Below are positions 35,429-44,457 of a DNA stretch of 64,000 nt, in pieces. The notes under the pieces are model-generated. The model saw only the letters and a program-made list of their open reading frames with translations. It was not told the DNA's origin and searched no databases. How positions within the stretch are numbered: the stretch's first letter is position 1; each line of letters begins with the position of its first letter. Source of the stretch: Allobosea sp. UNC402CLCol (GTDB lineage Bacteria > Pseudomonadota > Alphaproteobacteria > Rhizobiales > Beijerinckiaceae); contig NZ_JQJJ01000001.1 of NCBI RefSeq assembly GCF_000745475.1, positions 48,392 to 112,391 of the forward strand, given 5' to 3'. The translations under genes and the position numbers were made by a program.

Positions 35429-36259
35429 ATGCTCCCCCTGATGCAGAACAAGCGCGGCCTCGTCATGGGGGTCGCCAATCAGAACTCGATTGCCTGGGGC
35501 ATCGCCAAGACCCTCCACGCCCATGGCGCCGAACTCGCTTTCACCTATCAGGGCGAGGCGCTGGGCAAGCGTGTGAAGCCGCTGGCGCAGAGCATCGGCT
35601 CGGACCTCGTCATCCCCTGCGATGTCGAGGACATCGCCTCGGTCGATGCGACCTTCGCCAAGCTCGATGAGGCCTGGGGCGGCGATCCCGAGCGGAATAC
35701 GCTCGATTTCCTCGTCCACGCCATCGGCTTCTCCGACAAGAACGAGCTCAAGGGCCTCTATGCCGACACCAGCCGCGAGAATTTCTCGCGCACCATGGTG
35801 ATCTCCTGCTTCTCCTTCACCGAGGCGACGAAGCGGGCGGCGGAGCGCATGCCGCATGGCGGCAGCATCATCACGCTGACCTATGGCGGCTCGATGCGCC
35901 TCATGCCGAACTACAACGTCATGGGCGTCGCCAAGGCGGCGCTGGAGGCGAGCGTGCGCTACCTCGCCGGCGACTACGGCCCGCGCGGCATCCGCGTCAA
36001 CGCGCTCTCACCCGGGCCCGTCCGTACGCTTGCCGGCGCCGGCATCTCCGATGCGCGCGCCATGCTGTCCTGGCAGAGGGCGAATTCGCCGCTGCGCAAA
36101 TCGGTGACGCTCGACGAGATTGGCGGCTCTGCGCTGTATTATCTCTCCGACCTCTCCGGCGGCGTGACCGGCGACGTCCATCATGTCGACGCCGGCTATC
36201 ACATCACCTCCATGCCGGCGCTCGAGAGCTTGCGCGCGGCCGATCAGGGCGAGGCCTGA
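35429..36259 (+). CDS. fabI: Enoyl-ACP reductase (NADH) FabI (276 aa)
   Basis: A short-chain dehydrogenase fold with the FabI-specific opening GLVMGVANQNSIAWGIAK. The catalytic Tyr-x6-Lys is in YNVMGVAKAALEA, with the second Tyr in TLTYGGS. It reduces trans-2-enoyl-ACP to acyl-ACP, the last step of each elongation cycle. Coupling to fabA-fabB in one unit next to irr makes a membrane-lipid operon of the type common in Hyphomicrobiales. Confidence 0.96.
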   Translation: MLPLMQNKRGLVMGVANQNSIAWGIAKTLHAHGAELAFTYQGEALGKRVKPLAQSIGSDLVIPCDVEDIASVDATFAKLDEAWGGDPERNTLDFLVHAIGFSDKNELKGLYADTSRENFSRTMVISCFSFTEATKRAAERMPHGGSIITLTYGGSMRLMPNYNVMGVAKAALEASVRYLAGDYGPRGIRVNALSPGPVRTLAGAGISDARAMLSWQRANSPLRKSVTLDEIGGSALYYLSDLSGGVTGDVHHVDAGYHITSMPALESLRAADQGEA

Positions 36260-36285
36260 GGCGAGGCGCAAAGGCGAGGCTGTCG

Positions 36286-36444
36286 ATGCGGCGGGAGGCC
36301 ATCTATCGGCGCTGGCTCGAGAACGAGAGATTGCTGTTGCTCTGGCCGCATCCCGCGACCTATCAAATCCTGCCGAAGAGAGCCCTCGAGCCTGAACAGG
36401 TCGAGGATCTACGCCGTTTCCTTTCGCAGCAGGCCGGAACCTGA
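36286..36444 (+). CDS. Small protein or remnant resembling a YcxB-like C-terminus (52 aa)
   Basis: A 53-codon frame from ATG 36286 to TGA 36444. LLLLWPHPATYQILPKRAL followed by EQVEDLRRFL resembles the end of YcxB-like proteins, where a strand leads into a PKRAF-type motif. Full YcxB-like proteins are much longer and carry two membrane helices, which are missing. It is either a gene remnant or a truncated small protein. It lies between fabI and the DUF2188 gene. Confidence 0.45.
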   Translation: MRREAIYRRWLENERLLLLWPHPATYQILPKRALEPEQVEDLRRFLSQQAGT

Positions 36445-36484
36445 GCTCGCGGGCGAGGTTTCCGGTTTTTGAACGGAGGTTGCC

Positions 36485-36730
36485 ATGCCGATCGTCAGGT
36501 ATGAAGTCGTCGAGCACGATGGTGGCTGGGCCTATAAGGTTGGCGACGTTTTGTCGGAAACCTTTCGCTCGCATGAGGCCGCGCTGAAGGCGGCCACCTC
36601 GGCCGCGGCTCGCCAGACGCTCGCCGGCAACACGGACGGGATCGTCTATCAGGACGGGGACGGCCGGTGGCACGAGGAACTGGCGGATGGCCGCGACCGG
36701 CCTTCGACGCAGGTCGTCGACGAAAGCTGA
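36485..36730 (+). CDS. DUF2188-like small protein (81 aa)
   Basis: The start follows GGAGGTTGCC. The pattern YEVVEHDGGWAYKVGDVLSETFRSHEAALKAA, ending with GRWHEELADG, matches small DUF2188-type proteins: a strand, a turn with GGW, then a helix with HEAAL. The function is unknown. It is convergent with a secreted hypothetical protein 16 bp away. Confidence 0.75.
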   Translation: MPIVRYEVVEHDGGWAYKVGDVLSETFRSHEAALKAATSAAARQTLAGNTDGIVYQDGDGRWHEELADGRDRPSTQVVDES

Positions 36731-36746
36731 GCCGTCGCTGCGGCGC

Positions 36747-37097
36747 TCAGCGCGAGGTGAAGAAGGTCAGCAGCACCTTGTTCTTCTCGCCGAGCAGGCA
36801 GAGGAAGCGGCGCGGCTTGTCCGAGCGGTCGGTCCGCAGATAGGCCTCGGCCATGACGATGCGCGTCACCGGGATCGCCTCGATCTTCGATTCCGACACG
36901 GCGACGGTGGCGCCGTCCTCGTCGATATAGATGTCCTTGATATCCGGTTCCTTCGCGGAGACCGCCTGCAGGGCCGCGCTCTTGCAGGTCGCGATCTCCG
37001 GCGTTGCCGGCTTGCTGCCGGGCGGCACTTCCTGCGCCGAAACAGGTACGGCGGCCAGCAGCGTGGCGAGAACGGCAAGCGGAGCGAAACGGTTCAT
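36747..37097 (-). CDS. Hypothetical secreted protein (116 aa)
   Basis: Not recognised. Residues 1-22 form a clear Sec signal (MNRFAPLAVLATLLAAVPVSAQ). The mature chain has two Cys (ATCKSAALQ and RRFLCLLGEK), an acidic DIKDIYIDEDGATVAV segment and a C-terminal hydrophobic strand ending LLTFFTSR. It is probably a small periplasmic beta protein. It lies downstream of argG on the same strand, behind a hairpin. Confidence 0.7.
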   Translation of the reverse strand: MNRFAPLAVLATLLAAVPVSAQEVPPGSKPATPEIATCKSAALQAVSAKEPDIKDIYIDEDGATVAVSESKIEAIPVTRIVMAEAYLRTDRSDKPRRFLCLLGEKNKVLLTFFTSR

Positions 37098-37162
37098 GCA
37101 GAGGCACTCACGATGAAAGGTGAGTGCTGAACGCGCGAACAGGGCCGCGGTTCATAAAGCGT

Positions 37163-37192
37163 GCCCGGCACGCGCTGTCGCGTGTGCCGGGC
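37163..37192 (-). terminator. Hairpin after argG
   Basis: GCCCGGCAC pairs with GTGCCGGGC around a GC-rich apex, 21 bp past the argG stop on the minus strand. Only a short T-poor tail (ACGCTTTATG) follows, so termination may be weak or Rho-assisted. Confidence 0.55.
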
Positions 37193-37212
37193 GATGGTGG
37201 AGTTCGGCCGCC

Positions 37213-38445
37213 TTACAGCCCCAGCTTCTTCTTGCGCTGGCCGAGCGTGCGCAGGCGCAGCGCGTTGAGCTTGATGAAGCCGGCCGCATCGCGATGGTCG
37301 TAGGCGACCGCGCCCTCCTCGAAGGTGACGAGGTCCTGGTCGTAGAGCGAATACGGACTGGAGCGGCCGATGACATGGACGCCGCCCTTGTAGAGCTTGA
37401 GGCGGACCTCGCCGGCGACGAACTCCTGGCTCTTGTCGATCAGCGCCTGCAGCATCTCGCGCTCGGGCGAGTACCAGAAGCCGTTATAGATCAGCTCGGC
37501 ATATTTCGGCATGATCTCGTCCTTGAGATGCGCCGCGCCGCGGTCGAGCGTGATCGACTCGATCGCGCGATGGGCGACATGCAGGATCGTGCCGCCGGGC
37601 GTCTCGTACATGCCGCGCGACTTCATGCCGACGAAGCGGTTCTCGACGAGGTCGAGCCGGCCGATGCCATTGTCGCGGCCGAGGTCGTTGAGCTTGGCGA
37701 GCAGCGTCGCCGGGGAGAGCTTCTGGCCGTCGATGGAGACCGCGTCGCCCTTCTCGAAGCCGATGGTGATGACGGTCGGCTTGTCCGGCGCCTCTTCCGG
37801 CGAGATCGTGCGCGAGAACACATAGTCCGGCACTTCCTCGTTCGGGTCCTCGAGCACGCGGCCTTCCGAGGAGGCGTGCAGCAGGTTGGCGTCGACGGAG
37901 AAGGGCGCCTCGCCGCGCTTGTTCTTGGCAATCGGGATCTGGTGCTGCTCGGCGAAGGCGATGAGCTGCTCGCGCGAGCGCAAATCCCATTCGCGCCAGG
38001 GCGCGATCACGGCGATGTCGGGCTTCAGCGCATAGGCGGTCAGCTCGAAGCGGACCTGGTCGTTGCCCTTGCCGGTGGCGCCATGGGAGACGGCGTCGGC
38101 GCCGACCTTCTCGGCGATCTCGATCAGGCGCTTGGCGATCAGCGGCCGTGCAATCGAGGTTCCCAGCAGATAGACGCCCTCATAGAGCGCATTCGCCCGG
38201 AACATCGGGAAGACGAAGTCGCGCACGAATTCCTCGCGCAGATCCTCGATGAAGATGTTCTCGGGCTTGATGCCGAGCAGCAGCGCCTTGTCGCGCGCCG
38301 GGCCCAGCTCCTCGCCCTGGCCGAGATCGGCGGTGAAGGTCACGACCTCGCATCGATAGGTGGTCTGCAGCCATTTGAGGATGATCGAGGTGTCGAGACC
38401 GCCGGAATAGGCGAGAACGACCTTCTTCACGCTGCTGTCAGCCAT
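37213..38445 (-). CDS. argG: Argininosuccinate synthase ArgG (410 aa)
   Basis: The start [20 protein letters not shown] at 38445 gives normal family length; an extended open frame to 38775 crosses dispersed repeats and is rejected. The N-terminal PP-loop [10 protein letters not shown] binds [18 protein letters not shown] is the second family signature, and the C-terminal region ([21 protein letters not shown]) is conserved. It joins citrulline and aspartate in arginine synthesis. It stands alone on the minus strand. Confidence 0.97.
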   Translation of the reverse strand: MADSSVKKVVLAYSGGLDTSIILKWLQTTYRCEVVTFTADLGQGEELGPARDKALLLGIKPENIFIEDLREEFVRDFVFPMFRANALYEGVYLLGTSIARPLIAKRLIEIAEKVGADAVSHGATGKGNDQVRFELTAYALKPDIAVIAPWREWDLRSREQLIAFAEQHQIPIAKNKRGEAPFSVDANLLHASSEGRVLEDPNEEVPDYVFSRTISPEEAPDKPTVITIGFEKGDAVSIDGQKLSPATLLAKLNDLGRDNGIGRLDLVENRFVGMKSRGMYETPGGTILHVAHRAIESITLDRGAAHLKDEIMPKYAELIYNGFWYSPEREMLQALIDKSQEFVAGEVRLKLYKGGVHVIGRSSPYSLYDQDLVTFEEGAVAYDHRDAAGFIKLNALRLRTLGQRKKKLGL

Positions 38446-38791
38446 CTGTGTCACATTCCTGCTAGAGCATTTTCGAGCGGAGTGGGTATCGATCCGCGTG
38501 AAGAAAATGCGACAAAACAACGACCTAGAGCATTTTCGCGTTTCGAAGAAGCGCGGAAATGTTCCGGCGGCCGCTCGGGCCGCGTTTCGGACGCAATGGC
38601 GCACTATCGCAGCCATCGGAGCGACGCAATCGGAACCTTCTGATCGATCTCGCGTCGTTCCGTGATGGATCGGTGCCGCCAGGCGCCGATGGGTATCGCC
38701 GCGCGCGCTTTCGCGGTGCTTGCAGTCGTATCTCGAAGGGCGCAGGCTCGCTCGGGCGCGACACGACATGACCACCTAATTCGGAGGCTGA
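38446..38791. repeat. argG upstream gap with tandem mosaic repeats (family B)
   Basis: CTAGAGCATTTTCG occurs twice (38462-38475 and 38525-38538). Between them lies the mosaic core with GAGCGGAGTGGGTATCGATCCGCGTGAAGAAAATGCGACAAAACAA. Related copies lie at 47096-47165 and 47740-47790. The remaining 240 bp hold no supported gene; they should contain the promoters of argG and the divergent DsbA-like gene. Confidence 0.65.
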
Positions 38792-39400
38792 ATGCCGAAT
38801 CGTCCCGTTCTGGACTTCTGGTATGAGTTCGCGTCGCCCTATTCCTGCCTGAGCGCCCTGAGAATCGAGCAATTGGCCGAAAATGCCGGCGTCGAGCTGC
38901 GCTGGCGCCCCTTCCTGCTGGGCCCGATCTTCGCGGCCCAGGGCTGGACCACCTCGCCCTTCGCGCTCTATCCGAGCAAGGGTCGCTATATGTGGCGCGA
39001 CACGGCCAGGCGCGCCGGCCGGCAGGGCATCACGATGGTCAAGCCTGAGAATTTTCCGCAGAATTCGCTGACCGCGGCCCGGCTGGCTCTCGCCGGGCGG
39101 GATGGTGGCTGGACGCCGGCCTTCTCCAAGGCCCTCTTCCGGGCCCAGTTCTGCGAAGGCCGCAACATCGCCGAGGAGGCCGTGCTCAGCGCCGCCTTGA
39201 AGGAGGCGGGCGGCGACCCTGGCAGCGCGATATCCCTCTCGCGCAGCGAAGAGGTGAAGGGCCGCCTGCGCGCGGAGATCGAGTACGCCAAGTCGATCGG
39301 CATTTTCGGCGCGCCCTTCTTCGTCACGGGGGACAACGAGCTGTTCTGGGGTGACGACCGCCTCGAGGAAGCGCTCGACTGGGCTCGCGATGGCCGCTGA
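38792..39400 (+). CDS. DsbA-family / 2-hydroxychromene-2-carboxylate isomerase-like protein (202 aa)
   Basis: A thioredoxin-fold kappa-class protein: LDFWYEFASPYSCLSALR at the N-terminus places Ser where glutathione is activated in HCCA isomerases. GIFGAPFFVTGDNELFWGDDRLEEAL is the family-typical C-terminus with cis-Pro. There is no CxxC pair and no signal peptide, which argues for a glutathione-dependent isomerase or transferase rather than a disulfide oxidase. Its stop overlaps the next gene. Confidence 0.87.
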   Translation: MPNRPVLDFWYEFASPYSCLSALRIEQLAENAGVELRWRPFLLGPIFAAQGWTTSPFALYPSKGRYMWRDTARRAGRQGITMVKPENFPQNSLTAARLALAGRDGGWTPAFSKALFRAQFCEGRNIAEEAVLSAALKEAGGDPGSAISLSRSEEVKGRLRAEIEYAKSIGIFGAPFFVTGDNELFWGDDRLEEALDWARDGR

Positions 39401-40310
39401 GGCTGCGGGCCTCACGCGCCGCGGCGCATTCGTCGCGGCAGCAGGTCTCCTCTTCGCCCCCGCGGCCTTGGCGCGGCCGCGCCTGCCGGGAGACGAGCCG
39501 CGCTATGATGCGCGTGAGCTCGGAGCGGTGCCGAACGAGCAGGCGATCGGGCGCCGCTACTGGACTCCGGGGCTGAATGACGGTTTCGTGCCGCAGGGGC
39601 TCACGGTTTTCCGCGACGAGATCCTCGTCGCCGCCTACCGGAGCGAGACGCTGGAGCAGGATAATGGTCCGGCCCGCGTCTTCCGCCTCGCGCGCAGGGA
39701 CGGACGCCTCCTCGGCAGCTTCGCCTTGCCGGCCACCTACGGCCATCCCGGCGGCCTCGCGGTGCTCGGGGAGACCGTCTTCGTCGCCAATTCCGGGCGG
39801 CTGCTGTCGCTCGATTTTGCGCGTTCCTGCGACACCGGCGAATGCGTCCCGCTCGGCGAAAGGCTGATCGACAAGACGATGGGGCCGTCCTTTCTGGCCG
39901 CGTCCGGCGGGATGCTCTGGTTCGGAGCCTTTCGCCGCACGGGCGCGCCCAGCCTCTACGCCGTGCCGGCGGAGCGCCTCCTGCCCGGCGACGAAAAGCC
40001 CGTGGAGCCGGGGGATGCGACGCTGACCCTGCCGCTGCCGCAGATCGTGCAGGGCGCCACCTTCGATCGGAAGGGCGACCTCTGGCTCTCGCAGAGCGCC
40101 GGAAACAGGCCGGCTTTTCTCTCGCGTCTCGATCCGAAGACCGGCGCGGTGCTGGCGCGCTATCCGGCCCCCGGCGGCATCGAGGATCTGGGCTGCGCTC
40201 CCGATGGCAAGCTCTGGGCGGTGAGCGAAGCGGGCTCGAAGCGCTGGAGTCGCTGGGACACCTTCTACCCGCTCGTCTTCGAGATCGATCCGGGCAAGCT
40301 TACCGCCTGA
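39390..40310 (+). CDS. Secreted SMP-30/beta-propeller-like protein (306 aa)
   Basis: The start at 39390 overlaps the preceding stop by 11 bases. LTRRGAFVAAAGLLFAPAALA is a twin-arginine-like signal. The mature part shows repeats of propeller type: FVPQGLTVFRDEILVAAY, YGHPGGLAVLGETVFVANSG, IVQGATFDRKGDLWLSQS and GGIEDLGCAPDGKLWAVSE. It resembles lactonase-like propellers, but catalytic metal ligands cannot be assigned with confidence. Its stop TGA and the convergent M48 stop share the palindrome TGATCA. Confidence 0.7.
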   Translation: MAAEAAGLTRRGAFVAAAGLLFAPAALARPRLPGDEPRYDARELGAVPNEQAIGRRYWTPGLNDGFVPQGLTVFRDEILVAAYRSETLEQDNGPARVFRLARRDGRLLGSFALPATYGHPGGLAVLGETVFVANSGRLLSLDFARSCDTGECVPLGERLIDKTMGPSFLAASGGMLWFGAFRRTGAPSLYAVPAERLLPGDEKPVEPGDATLTLPLPQIVQGATFDRKGDLWLSQSAGNRPAFLSRLDPKTGAVLARYPAPGGIEDLGCAPDGKLWAVSEAGSKRWSRWDTFYPLVFEIDPGKLTA

Positions 40311-41384
40311 TCAGCCCGCTGCGGGCCCCTGCGGCGGGCGCGACCACGGCCCGCGCGCGACGCTCTCCTCGACCATGGTCGGCAGGTCCTGGCGCTCGGC
40401 GAGCTTCGGCGGGTGCGGCGGCATCGCCGGCATGCGCCCGCCTGCGGTCTCGATCAGCGCCTGCACGCGCTTGGTGACGGAGGGGTGGGTCGAGAACAGA
40501 TCGGCGAAATCGTCCGGATCGTTCTCGAAGCACATGTCCATGACGCCGGAGGGCACGCCGTCGATATCGGCCCGGCCCGAGATCTTGAGCAGGGCCGAGA
40601 TCATCGCGTCGGGGTTTTTGGTCAATTCCACCGCCCCGGCATCGGCGAGATATTCCCGCGAGCGCGACAGCGAGAGCCGGATCAGGATGGCCAGGAACCA
40701 GGAGATCGCGATCACCGCGACGCCGACGAGGATGGCGAGCCCGTTGCCCTTCTTGGAATCGTCCGACGACATCCTGATCCGGCTGCGGCCGAAGCCGCGG
40801 AAGATCATCTCGCCGACGAAGGAGATCACGCCGGCGATCACCACGGCGACGACCATCAGCCGGACGTCGCCATTGCGGATATGCGTGAGCTCATGCGCCA
40901 GCACGGCCTCGACCTCCCGGTCGTCGAGCTGCGCCAGCAGGCCGCTGGTGACGGTCACGGTGAACTGCTTGTCGTTGACGCCGCTGGCGAAGGCGTTGAG
41001 GGCATCGCTCTGCATGATCGCGAGCCTGGGCATCGGCAGGCCACGCGAGATGCAGAGATTCTCGAGCATCCGGTAGAGCTTGGGGTTCTCTGCCTGGGTG
41101 ATGCCCTGCGAGCCGGTCACCGCCCCGATCAGCGCGACGTTCATGCGAAAGCCAATGAAGACCCACAGGATCGTCGCCAGCGTGACGAACGGAAACCACG
41201 ACAGGAATATCTGGTTGGCTTCCGAGAAGGCGCTGCGGCCATAGGGCACGCCGCCATAGCCATAGGCGACGAGCAGCAGCCCCCAGGTCGTGAGATAGAC
41301 CAGCAGGAAGAGCCCGGCGATCAGGAAATTGGACCTGATCCGGTTGTTGCGCTGATGGGTGTAGAGCCCGAAGGCCTGCGCCAT
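40311..41384 (-). CDS. M48-family zinc metalloprotease, HtpX-like (357 aa)
   Basis: Two N-terminal membrane helices (IAGLFLLVYLTTWGLLLVAYG and FVTLATILWVFIGFRMNV) are followed by the zinc motif VLAHELTHIRNGD. Two more hydrophobic segments come next, then the third ligand Glu in SREYLADAGAVEL. The C-terminus has FSTHPSVTKRVQAL. This is the HtpX/Ste24 layout of inner-membrane quality-control proteases. It lies downstream of lemA, a pairing common across bacteria, with a REP element in the gap. Confidence 0.92.
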   Translation of the reverse strand: MAQAFGLYTHQRNNRIRSNFLIAGLFLLVYLTTWGLLLVAYGYGGVPYGRSAFSEANQIFLSWFPFVTLATILWVFIGFRMNVALIGAVTGSQGITQAENPKLYRMLENLCISRGLPMPRLAIMQSDALNAFASGVNDKQFTVTVTSGLLAQLDDREVEAVLAHELTHIRNGDVRLMVVAVVIAGVISFVGEMIFRGFGRSRIRMSSDDSKKGNGLAILVGVAVIAISWFLAILIRLSLSRSREYLADAGAVELTKNPDAMISALLKISGRADIDGVPSGVMDMCFENDPDDFADLFSTHPSVTKRVQALIETAGGRMPAMPPHPPKLAERQDLPTMVEESVARGPWSRPPQGPAAG

Positions 41385-41401
41385 CGCTGCCGCTCCCTAA
41401 A

Positions 41402-41446
41402 GCATGTCGCGCGAAAGTGCGCAGCGGTTTTGTGAAAACGACATGC
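41402..41446. repeat. REP-like palindrome, family C, between lemA and the M48 gene
   Basis: GCATGTCG and CGACATGC form an 8 bp stem around GCGAAAGTGCGCAGCGGTTTTG. The layout matches the element at 47582-47627: stem, AAAGTG / TTTT inner arms, then GAAA-A/C-CA-AAG after the distal arm. Confidence 0.7.
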
Positions 41447-41525
41447 GAAACACCAAAGACCTGAGACGCAGGAGCGAATCCGCATAGCGCGCGACGCGCT
41501 TCGGGCCGTAAGCGCCGGCCTTCCG

Positions 41526-42083
41526 TCAGAACTTCACGCTGGGGGCGACCTCGATCTGGGCCCGGGTCTCCGGGCCGACATCGAAGAACTCGCGCTGGGT
41601 GAAGCCCATCTGCGGCGCGAAGAGCACGGCGGGGAAGGCCTGGATCGCGGCGTTGAACTCGCCGACCGCATTGTTGAAGAAGCGCCGCGCCGCCGCGAGC
41701 TTGTCCTCGACATTGCCGAGATCGACCTGGAGCTGCTGGAAATTGGCTGATGCCTTGAGGTCGGGATAGGCCTCGCCCAGCGCCAGCAGCCGCCCGACGG
41801 CGCCGGAGAGCTGCTGCTCGGCAGCCGCCTTGTCATGGACGCTGCTCGCGCCCTGCGCCGCGTTGCGGGCGGCGATCACGGCATCGAGCGTCGATTTCTC
41901 GTGGGTTGCGTAGCCCTTCACCGTCTCGACGAGGTTCGGGATCAGGTCGTGCCGCTGCTTGAGCTGGACGTCGATGTCGGCGAAGGCCTGGTTGACGCGC
42001 TGCCGCATCGCGACGAGCCCGTTATAGGTCATCACCGCATAGATCGCGAGGACGACGATCAGCCCCAGAATGATCCAGCCCAT
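41526..42083 (-). CDS. lemA: LemA family protein (185 aa)
   Basis: A single N-terminal helix (WIILGLIVVLAIYAVMTYN) is followed by the LemA signature RVNQAFADIDVQLKQRHDLIPNLVETVKGYA and a long helical bundle. The C-terminus FTQREFFDVGPE resembles other members. LemA proteins are small membrane-anchored helical proteins; the function is unclear. The adjacent M48 protease suggests a shared role at the membrane. Confidence 0.93.
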   Translation of the reverse strand: MGWIILGLIVVLAIYAVMTYNGLVAMRQRVNQAFADIDVQLKQRHDLIPNLVETVKGYATHEKSTLDAVIAARNAAQGASSVHDKAAAEQQLSGAVGRLLALGEAYPDLKASANFQQLQVDLGNVEDKLAAARRFFNNAVGEFNAAIQAFPAVLFAPQMGFTQREFFDVGPETRAQIEVAPSVKF

Positions 42084-42308
42084 GAAGCGTTCTCCCCAAG
42101 CCCGTGCCCTGTCGGCGCCAGACTGGCACGAAACCCGCTGCGCGCGAAACCCGCGCCCTTCATCTTGATCTTGACGCCGCGTGACCTGTGTGACGGCGCT
42201 GCTTGGCGATCATGGAAAGCGTTGCGCGGCCGCTCTCGCCCGGTGGCCCTTGCTCTCGCGCGGAGCTTGCATTAAATCCGGCGTGTCCGAAGGGTCGTGA
42301 TCGATCAT

Positions 42309-42344
42309 GAGCCGGGGGCGGTCAGCGAGACCGGCTCCCGTTTT
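42309..42344 (+). terminator. Terminator-like hairpin in the rpsA leader
   Basis: GAGCCGG (42309-42315) pairs with CCGGCTC (42331-42337), followed by CCGTTTTG. No plus-strand gene lies upstream for 2 kb, so it is probably part of the rpsA leader, as an attenuator or a stop for read-through. The rest of the 436 bp lemA-rpsA gap holds no supported gene; a second hairpin, CCGGCTCTCAGGAGCCGG, lies at 42397-42414. Confidence 0.5.
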
Positions 42345-42519
42345 GTGTTGGGAGCGCCCCTCAGGATACGGATCGAACCGGCGGCCCGGTGCCCACCGGC
42401 TCTCAGGAGCCGGAAGCCTTCGAAGAGGAGGCGCCGCAGGCGACGATCCGGTGTGCAGCACCAGCCAGGGGCCCATGCCGGACATCCGCGGGATACGCGG
42501 CCGGCTTCCAGGAGATTAC

Positions 42520-44229
42520 ATGTCAGCAGTTGAAAGCTACAGCGCGGGTCGCGAGGATTTCGCCGCCCTGCTCGAAGAGTCCTTCTCGCGCAACGAAGCG
42601 ATGGAAGGCTCCGTCATCAAGGGCAAGGTCGTCGCCATCGAGAAGGATATGGCGATCATCGATGTCGGCCTGAAGACGGAAGGGCGCGTCGCGCTCAAGG
42701 AATTCAACGGCCCCGGCCGTGATCAGGACATCAAGGTCGGCGACGAGGTCGAGGTCTATCTGGACCGGATCGAGAACGCGCTCGGCGAAGCCGTCATCTC
42801 GCGCGACAAGGCTCGCCGCGAAGAGAGCTGGGTCAAGCTCGAGAAGGCCTTCGAGGCTCGCGAGAAGGTCTCCGGCATGATCTTCAACACCGTCAAGGGC
42901 GGCTACACCGTCGACCTCGACGGCGCCGTGGCCTTCCTGCCGCGCTCGCAGGTCGACATCCGTCCGATCCGCGACGTCGGCCCGCTGATGGGCCAGCCGC
43001 AGCCCTTCGAGATCCTCAAGATGGATCGCCGCCGCGGCAACATCGTCGTGTCGCGCCGCACCGTCCTCGAAGAGACCCGCGCCGAGGCTCGTTCCGAGCT
43101 CGTCGCCTCGCTCGAAGAGGGCCAGGTCATCGACGGCGTCGTCAAGAACATCACCGAATACGGTGCGTTCGTTGACCTCGGCGGCATCGACGGCCTGCTG
43201 CACGTCACCGACATGGCGTGGCGCCGCGTGAACCATCCGTCGGAGGTCGTGACCATCGGCCAGACGGTCAAGGTCAAGATCATCAAGATCAACCAGGACA
43301 CGCACCGCATCTCGCTCGGCATCAAGCAGCTGCTGGCCGATCCGTGGGACGGCATCGCCGAGCGTTATCCGGTCGGTACGCGGCTCAAGGGTCGCGTCAC
43401 CAACATCACGGACTACGGCGCGTTCGTCGAAGTGGAGCCGGGCATCGAAGGCCTGATCCACGTCTCCGAGATGTCCTGGACCAAGAAGAACGTCCACCCC
43501 GGCAAGATCGTCTCGACCTCGCAGGAAGTCGACGTCGCGATCCTCGAGGTCGATCCGGTCAAGCGCCGCATCTCGCTCGGCCTCAAGCAGACGCTCCGCA
43601 ACCCGTGGGAAGTCTTCGCCGAGCAGCACCCGGCCGGTTCGACGGTCGAGGGCGAGGTCAAGAACAAGACCGAGTTCGGTCTGTTCCTCGGCCTGGAAGG
43701 CGACATCGACGGCATGATCCACCTCTCGGATCTCGACTGGAACCGTCCGGGCGAGCAGGTCATCGAGGAATACAAGAAGGGCGACGTCCTGCAGGCCGTC
43801 GTTCTCGATGTGGACGTCGAAAAGGAGCGCATCTCGCTCGGCCTGAAGCAGCTCGGCGGCGATCCCTTCGTGGATGCCGGCGAGTTCAAGAAGGGCCAGA
43901 TCGTCACCTGCGAGGTGGTCGAGGTGAAGGAGTCCGGTCTCGACGTGAAGATCGCCGACACCGACATGATGACCTTCATCAAGCGGGCCGAGCTGGCGCG
44001 TGACCGTTCCGAGCAGCGCCCCGAGCGCTTCGCGGCCGGCGAGCGCATCGACGCCCGCGTCGTGCTCTTCGACAAGAAGGCCCGCAAGATCCAGGTCTCG
44101 ATCAAGGCCCTGGAGATGGCCGAGGAGAAGGAGGCGATGGCGCAGTACGGCTCCGCCGACTCCGGCGCCTCGCTCGGCGACATCCTGGGCGCGGCCCTCA
44201 AGAAGGCCACGACCACCGACAAGAAGTGA
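42520..44229 (+). CDS. rpsA: 30S ribosomal protein S1 (569 aa)
   Basis: The start at 42520 follows CAGGAG. Six S1 RNA-binding repeats are readable, each opening with a V-x-G-x-V pattern and carrying [91 protein letters not shown] and [14 protein letters not shown]1 delivers mRNA to the 30S subunit. The strong terminator downstream ends the unit. Confidence 0.98.
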   Translation: MSAVESYSAGREDFAALLEESFSRNEAMEGSVIKGKVVAIEKDMAIIDVGLKTEGRVALKEFNGPGRDQDIKVGDEVEVYLDRIENALGEAVISRDKARREESWVKLEKAFEAREKVSGMIFNTVKGGYTVDLDGAVAFLPRSQVDIRPIRDVGPLMGQPQPFEILKMDRRRGNIVVSRRTVLEETRAEARSELVASLEEGQVIDGVVKNITEYGAFVDLGGIDGLLHVTDMAWRRVNHPSEVVTIGQTVKVKIIKINQDTHRISLGIKQLLADPWDGIAERYPVGTRLKGRVTNITDYGAFVEVEPGIEGLIHVSEMSWTKKNVHPGKIVSTSQEVDVAILEVDPVKRRISLGLKQTLRNPWEVFAEQHPAGSTVEGEVKNKTEFGLFLGLEGDIDGMIHLSDLDWNRPGEQVIEEYKKGDVLQAVVLDVDVEKERISLGLKQLGGDPFVDAGEFKKGQIVTCEVVEVKESGLDVKIADTDMMTFIKRAELARDRSEQRPERFAAGERIDARVVLFDKKARKIQVSIKALEMAEEKEAMAQYGSADSGASLGDILGAALKKATTTDKK

Positions 44230-44265
44230 GGTTTCGGCCGCTTCGGCGGCCGGACATCCAAGACA

Positions 44266-44299
44266 GCCCGCGCGGAGCAATCCGCGCGGGCTTTTGTTT
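44266..44299 (+). terminator. Intrinsic terminator of rpsA
   Basis: A perfect 11 bp stem (GCCCGCGCGGA / TCCGCGCGGGC) has a GCAA tetraloop, followed by TTTTGTTT. It lies 36 bp past the rpsA stop. Confidence 0.92.
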
Positions 44300-44309
44300 C
44301 GGCTCGACC

Positions 44310-44440
44310 CGTCATTCTCGGGCGGAGCCCGCGGGTCCGACCTTCGGTCGGCCCAAGGATCAACGACGCGCAGACCCGGAAATCTCGTGACCAGAATTCA
44401 CTGGTTTCCGGGATGGTCGGGTCAAGCCCGACCATGACGC
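44310..44440. repeat. Dispersed repeat, family D (GTCAAGCCC-GA/GG type)
   Basis: The segment from CCGTCATTCTCGGGCGGAGC to GGTCGGGTCAAGCCCGACCATGACG consists of nested inverted repeats. GGTCGGGTCAAGCCCGACC is one short palindrome. The same family recurs at 51090-51190, with GGATCCCGGGTCAAGCCCGG. It separates rpsA from the Hsp70 gene. Confidence 0.7.
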
Positions 44441-44457
44441 CACAAAAGGATCTCGCC

